Below are positions 14,038-17,410 of a stretch of 17,410 nucleotides of DNA, piece by piece. The stretch covers positions 1-17,410 of the forward strand of contig DASVDF010000041.1 of assembly GCA_036381215.1 (NCBI GenBank). The letters run 5' to 3'. The notes below the pieces were generated by a model. The model saw only the letters and a list, made by a program, of their open reading frames with translations. It was not told the origin of the DNA and did not search any database. Origin of the DNA: IDS-8 sp036381215. GTDB lineage: Bacteria > Pseudomonadota > Gammaproteobacteria > Steroidobacterales > Woeseiaceae. The position numbers and the translations under genes are program-made. Numbering within the stretch: the stretch's first letter is position 1; each line of letters opens with the position of its first letter.

Positions 14038-14095
14038 ATTGGCGCGGCAGCCCGCGTGAGCCTTTAGAATCGGCGGGCGGAACGGGGGAGCTGCC

Positions 14096-15646
14096 ATGCC
14101 ACGAATCATCCTGTGGTTCTTGAGTCCGCTGCTCGTGCTTGCCGCCTGTGCGGGCACGGGTGGACGGGATTTTCGCGAAGCCGACGTCGCCACGCTGCAG
14201 GCGGCCATGCAGCAGGGCGAGCTCACGTCGCACGAGCTCGTAGCGTGGTATCTCGATCGCATCGAAGCCATCGACCGGAACGGCCCCGCGCTGCGCTCGG
14301 TCATCGAGATCAATCCCGATGCGCTCGCGATTGCCGCGGCGCTCGACCGCGAGCGCGCCGCCACCGGACCGCGCGGGCCGCTGCACGGCATCCCGATCGT
14401 CCTGAAAGCCAACATCGATACCGGCGACGCGATGGCGACCACGGCGGGCTCGCTCGCCCTCGCCGGGCACCGCTCGCCGGACGACGCGTTCCTCGTTTCG
14501 CGCCTGCGCGACGCCGGGGCCGTCATCCTCGGCAAGGCGAACTTGAGCGAATGGGCCAACTTCCGCGACTCGCGCTCGTCCTCCGGCTGGAGCAGCCTCG
14601 GCGGGCAGACGCGGAATCCCTACGCTCCGCCGCGCAACCCCTGCGGCTCGTCCAGCGGCTCGGGAGTGGCCGTCGCCGCGAACCTGACCGTGCTCGCGAT
14701 CGGGACCGAAACCGACGGCAGCATCGTGTGCCCGTCGTCGATGAACGGCATCGTCGGCATCAAGCCGACGCTCGGCCTCGTGAGCCGCGACGGGATCGTC
14801 CCGATTGCGCACAGCCAGGACACCGCCGGCCCCATGGCGCGCACCGTGCGCGATGCCGCGCTGCTGCTCGAGGTGGTGGCCGCGAAGGATCCGGGCGACC
14901 CGGCCGCCGCGGCCCGCGACGACGCGGTGCCGGATTACGCCGGTGGACTCGCGGCCGCCAGCCTCGCCGGAAAGCGCATCGGCGTGCTGCGCACTTACGG
15001 CGGCGCCGGCGCCGACGAGCGCGTCGAAGCGATTTACAGCGACGCGATCGAGGCGCTGCACCGGGGCGGCGCGGAGATCGTCGACCCGATCGAGCTCGAC
15101 ACCGAAGGCATGGGCGAGGCGGAATACCAGGTGCTGCTGTACGAATTCAAGGCCGATCTCGATGCCTGGCTCGACGATTCGCGCGCTCCGGTCCGCTCGC
15201 TTGCGGAAATCATCGACTTCAACCGCGCCCACGCGAACCAGGTCATGCCGTTCTTCGGGCAAAGCATCATGATCGAGGCGCAGGCGAAGGGGCCGCTGAG
15301 CGAGCCCGCCTATCGCGACGCGCTGGCGAAATCGAAACGGGTCGCGCGCGCGGCCATCGACGGCGCGCTGGCGGAGCACGATCTCGATGCGCTGATCGCG
15401 CCGACCAACGGACCCGCGTGGCTCACCGATCACGTGCTCGGCGATCATTTCAGCGTCGGCAGCTCGTCTCTCGCCGCCGTCTCCGGCTACGCATCCGTCA
15501 CGGTCCCGGCGGGCTTCATTTCCGGGCTGCCGATCGGCCTCTCGTTCATCGGCGGTGCGTTCAGCGAAAAAGAGCTGATCGAGATCGCCTACGCGTTCGA
15601 GCAGGCCACTCACGTGCGCCGGCCGCCGGCTGCCGGCGAGCGCTGA
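14096..15646 (+). CDS. Lipoprotein amidase (amidase signature family)
   Basis: A 516-aa serine hydrolase of the amidase signature family, which cleaves carboxamide bonds; the substrate is unknown. The Ser-cisSer-Lys triad is visible: K104 (VLKANIDTGD), S186 in the Gly/Ser loop NPCGSSSGSG, and nucleophile S209 in IGTETDGSIVCPS. The family tail VPAGFISGLPIGLSFIGGAF is intact. The N-terminus is a lipoprotein signal with lipobox LAAC at residues 15-18 (LLVLAAC-AGTG), so the enzyme should be anchored in the envelope, unlike cytoplasmic GatA or AmiE relatives. This fits the exported amidases annotated near peptide or drug metabolism, but not GatA. GGGGGAG lies 5 nt before the ATG. TAGAAT at 14065-14070 is a possible -10 without a -35 at normal spacing. 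Confidence 0.93.
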   Translation: MPRIILWFLSPLLVLAACAGTGGRDFREADVATLQAAMQQGELTSHELVAWYLDRIEAIDRNGPALRSVIEINPDALAIAAALDRERAATGPRGPLHGIPIVLKANIDTGDAMATTAGSLALAGHRSPDDAFLVSRLRDAGAVILGKANLSEWANFRDSRSSSGWSSLGGQTRNPYAPPRNPCGSSSGSGVAVAANLTVLAIGTETDGSIVCPSSMNGIVGIKPTLGLVSRDGIVPIAHSQDTAGPMARTVRDAALLLEVVAAKDPGDPAAAARDDAVPDYAGGLAAASLAGKRIGVLRTYGGAGADERVEAIYSDAIEALHRGGAEIVDPIELDTEGMGEAEYQVLLYEFKADLDAWLDDSRAPVRSLAEIIDFNRAHANQVMPFFGQSIMIEAQAKGPLSEPAYRDALAKSKRVARAAIDGALAEHDLDALIAPTNGPAWLTDHVLGDHFSVGSSSLAAVSGYASVTVPAGFISGLPIGLSFIGGAFSEKELIEIAYAFEQATHVRRPPAAGER

Positions 15647-15775
15647 GCGCGCGGAACGCGAGGCCGGCACCGGCCCCCGGCAATGACCGCCTGCTGCCGC
15701 ACGACCGCGCGCGCGTCCCCGACGGACTGGCCGCCCAGCGGGCCGGTGCGGCGGCGAACCGTGTGACGAGGGGCC

Positions 15776-16540
15776 ATGTTCCGCGCGTTCCGTATCGCGT
15801 TTCTGCTGGTCGTGCTCGCGCTCGTGTCCGTGAGCACGTGGCTCACGCGGGCGCGCAGCACCGACTGGAACAATCCGCTGTGGATCAGGATCTACCCGAT
15901 CGCGGCGGACGGCAGCGCGGCGACGCTCGACTACATCGCTTCGCTGACGGCGGCGGATTTCGCGGGCATCGAGTCTTTCATGGCACGCGAAGTGGCGAAG
16001 CGCGGCATCACCCTCGACAGCCCGGTCCGCGTGGAGCTCGGGCCCGTCGTCGTCGAAGAGCCGCCGCCCCTGCCGTCCCCGCGCGGGCGGCTCGCGGTCA
16101 TGTGGTGGAGCCTCGAGCTCCGCTGGTGGACCATGCGCGTCACCGACGACCCTATCCGCCCCGACGTCCGCGTCTTCGTCCGCTATCACGCACCGCAGCC
16201 CGGCGTGCCCCTCGAAACCTCCGTCGGCCTGCAGAAAGGCATGGTCGGCGTCGTCAACGCGTACGCCGACCGGCGGCACGCCGCGACCAACAACGTCGTC
16301 ATCGCACACGAGTTCCTGCACACCCTCGGCGCCACCGACAAGTACGACGCGGCGACCGGCCTGCCCCTGTTTCCCTCCGGTTACGCGGAGCCCGAGCGCG
16401 ATCCCCTCTACCCGCAGCGTTACGCCGAGATCATGGGCGGACGCATCGCCATCTCCGGTGACGACGCCCGGATCCCGGCCAGCCTGGGCGACGCCGTCAT
16501 CGGCGCCGACACCGCCCGCGAGATCGACCTCGCCCCCTGA
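15776..16540 (+). CDS. Membrane-anchored metzincin-like zinc protease, uncharacterised
   Basis: A 254-aa protein that I cannot place in a named family. One N-terminal membrane segment (about 5-23, FRIAFLLVVLALVSVSTWL) is an anchor or uncleaved signal; the rest should be periplasmic. The zinc-site motif H178-E-F-L-H182-T-L-G185-A-T-D188 is the extended HExxHxxGxxD form of metzincins with Asp as third ligand, and M220 in YAEIMGG sits where the Met-turn is expected. The preceding NNVVIAHEFLH resembles protease active-site helices. A Pro-rich linker (PPPLPSPRGR, about 96-105) precedes a Trp-rich strand region. GAGG is close before ATG 15776. The 129-bp gap to the amidase is GC-rich with only a small GGCCG/CGGCC stem at 15662-15675. 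Protease function is inferred from the motif alone. Confidence 0.78.
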   Translation: MFRAFRIAFLLVVLALVSVSTWLTRARSTDWNNPLWIRIYPIAADGSAATLDYIASLTAADFAGIESFMAREVAKRGITLDSPVRVELGPVVVEEPPPLPSPRGRLAVMWWSLELRWWTMRVTDDPIRPDVRVFVRYHAPQPGVPLETSVGLQKGMVGVVNAYADRRHAATNNVVIAHEFLHTLGATDKYDAATGLPLFPSGYAEPERDPLYPQRYAEIMGGRIAISGDDARIPASLGDAVIGADTAREIDLAP

Positions 16541-16559
16541 CCGCCCCTACGGGGGCGGT
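16540..16559 (+). terminator. Hairpin directly after the metzincin-like gene
   Basis: ACCGCCCC (16540-16547) and GGGGCGGT (16552-16559) form a perfect 8-bp stem with a TACG loop, starting at the last base of the TGA stop. No T-run follows. It separates the protease gene from the ABC ATPase gene 23 nt further on. Confidence 0.5.
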
Positions 16560-16582
16560 GATTGCTGGTAGGCTTGCGGCGC

Positions 16583-17368
16583 ATGAAGGACGACGCCCCA
16601 CTGCTCGCGTGCCGCGATCTCACGGTCAGCGTGCCGGGGCGCACGCTGGTCGAGGGGCTCATCCTCGAGCTCTCGCCGGGCGAGTTCCTCGCCGTGCTCG
16701 GCCGCAACGGCACCGGCAAGACGCTCACGCTGCATACGCTCGCGGGCCTGCGCGCGCCCGCGGCGGGTGAGGTGCGGCTGCGCGGCGAGCGGCTCGAAGC
16801 GCTGCCGCGCCGCCGCATCGCCCGTGAGCTCGCGCTGCTCACGCAGGCTTCGGAAGACGTGTTTCCCGCGACGGTGCTCGAGACCGTGCTGATCGGCCGC
16901 CACCCGCACATCGCCACCTTCGGACGGGAAACCGGCGAGGACCGGCGCATTGCCCGCGAGGCGCTGGGGAGCGTTTCGCTCGCCGACTTCGTCGCGCGCG
17001 AGGTCGGCACACTGTCGGGCGGCGAGCGGCGGCGCGTCGCCGTGGCGCAAGTGCTCGCGCAGGCACCGGCGATCTGCCTGCTCGACGAGCCTACGAACCA
17101 CCTCGATCCGCAGCACCAGCTGGAGGTGCTCGAGGTGTTCCGCGCGCGCGCGGACGCCGGCGCCGCCGTGGTCGCGAGCCTGCACGACGTGAACCTCGCC
17201 GTGAGTTACGCGCGCCGCTGCCTGCTCCTGTTCGGTGACGGCCGCTGGGAGCTCGGGCCGACCGCGGCTGTGCTGGACGAGGAGCGGCTGAGCGCGCTGT
17301 ACTGCACGCCGATGGAAGCGCTGCGCTGGCGCGATCGCGACGTGTTCATGGCCAGGGGTCGGGCCTAG
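16583..17368 (+). CDS. ABC transporter ATPase, FecE/BtuD/HmuV type
   Basis: A 261-aa ATPase for a metal-chelate, haem or B12 importer. All motifs are intact: Walker A GRNGTGKT (40-47), Q-loop Q88, TVLETVLIGRHPH (98-110), which is typical of the iron-chelate/B12 subgroup, signature LSGGE (144-148), Walker B ICLLDEPTNHLD (164-175) and H-loop H201 (SLHDVNLA). ATG 16583 is chosen because family homology starts just after it; an in-frame TTG at 16562 would add seven residues. No permease or binding-protein gene is adjacent in the window. The permease at 6739-7722 belongs to the same transporter class, so the two may form one complex (inference). Confidence 0.92.
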   Translation: MKDDAPLLACRDLTVSVPGRTLVEGLILELSPGEFLAVLGRNGTGKTLTLHTLAGLRAPAAGEVRLRGERLEALPRRRIARELALLTQASEDVFPATVLETVLIGRHPHIATFGRETGEDRRIAREALGSVSLADFVAREVGTLSGGERRRVAVAQVLAQAPAICLLDEPTNHLDPQHQLEVLEVFRARADAGAAVVASLHDVNLAVSYARRCLLLFGDGRWELGPTAAVLDEERLSALYCTPMEALRWRDRDVFMARGRA

Positions 17369-17377
17369 CGGGCCTAG
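17360..17377. repeat. Tandem 9-bp duplication over the ATPase stop codon
   Basis: Two exact copies of CGGGCCTAG (17360-17368 and 17369-17377). The first contains the TAG stop of the ATPase gene, the second repeats it out of context. Confidence 0.7.
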
Positions 17378-17388
17378 GGGTCGAACCG

Positions 17389-17410
17389 ATTTTTCGCCGT
17401 AGCGAAAAAT
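17389..17410. other. Perfect hairpin at the window end
   Basis: Arms ATTTTTCGC (17389-17397) and GCGAAAAAT (17402-17410) make a 9-bp stem with loop CGTA, 20 nt after the ATPase stop. The A/T-rich outer arms let it end transcripts from either side. The window ends here, so a following T-run or repeat copy cannot be checked. Confidence 0.5.

Noticed and set aside
13766..14059. Open frame of 97 codons starting MQGKFLNIEAKNASG with a Lys/Asn run
   Set aside because: It contains the sigma-54 promoter and the terminator, has no ribosome site, and the Lys run is only the A-rich tract read in one frame.
14039..14070. Sigma-70 promoter TTGGCG/TAGAAT for the amidase
   Set aside because: The -10 is good but the spacing is 20 bp and the -35 is poor, so it was left as a remark only.
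14036..16321. 761-codon minus-strand frame opposite the amidase and protease genes
   Set aside because: Antisense shadow rich in Arg, Asp, His and Val, spanning two genes on the other strand.
14113..16461. 782-codon plus-strand frame across the amidase and protease genes
   Set aside because: Arg-rich shadow with no recognisable domain; the true frames carry complete catalytic motifs and ribosome sites.

Overview
The window looks like chromosome of a high-GC gammaproteobacterium. The evidence is the gene set: ErpA, RppH, HemJ, class III alcohol dehydrogenase, PdxH, and a DUF6776 membrane protein beside a bactofilin. By inference this suggests the Xanthomonadales/Nevskiales/Steroidobacterales area; no rRNA or other marker fixes it. 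There are 15 protein-coding genes, two of which touch or cross the doubtful category (an RHS gene cut by the left edge and apparently frameshifted, and an amidohydrolase-fold protein without its metal ligands). I see no tRNA, rRNA, CRISPR array, integrase or transposase.

Left part (1-6060): the 5' part of a secreted RHS/YD-repeat protein on the minus strand, then a minus-strand four-gene run read DUF6776 membrane protein -> bactofilin -> erpA -> ppx (gaps of 79, 5 and 21 nt), joining cell-envelope scaffolding, Fe-S cluster insertion and polyphosphate breakdown. hemJ (haem synthesis) is divergent from it.

Middle (6061-9538): rppH (mRNA 5' pyrophosphate removal) faces hemJ with abutting stop codons. 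A FecCD/BtuC-type permease diverges from rppH and converges on a DUF484/GAF-like diguanylate cyclase; both stop codons lie in the arms of one 29-nt hairpin. Then comes a small secreted His-rich protein whose upstream region carries two pairs of TTCAG-type direct half-sites at 11-bp spacing, as expected for an OmpR/PhoB-class response regulator.

Right part (9539-17410), all plus strand: a tight run of adhC/frmA, pdxH, a CPXCG Cys-rich protein and a beta-propeller/amidohydrolase-fold exported protein; a 511-nt non-coding gap; a lipoprotein amidase; a membrane-anchored metzincin-like protease; and an ABC ATPase of the FecE/BtuD/HmuV type that could serve the permease 9 kb away.

The most interesting item is in the 511-nt gap (13585-14095). 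A full-consensus sigma-54 promoter (TGGCACG-N4-TTGCT at 13807-13822) is followed, about 205 nt later, by a Rho-independent terminator, with no credible ORF between. The predicted RNA has three successive hairpins, the first built from nested long-range complementarity, and presents nine consecutive AAN triplets in its loop region. This is the layout of a sigma-54-controlled small RNA that binds Hfq, in the manner of CrcZ-type RNAs, though no sequence homology is claimed.
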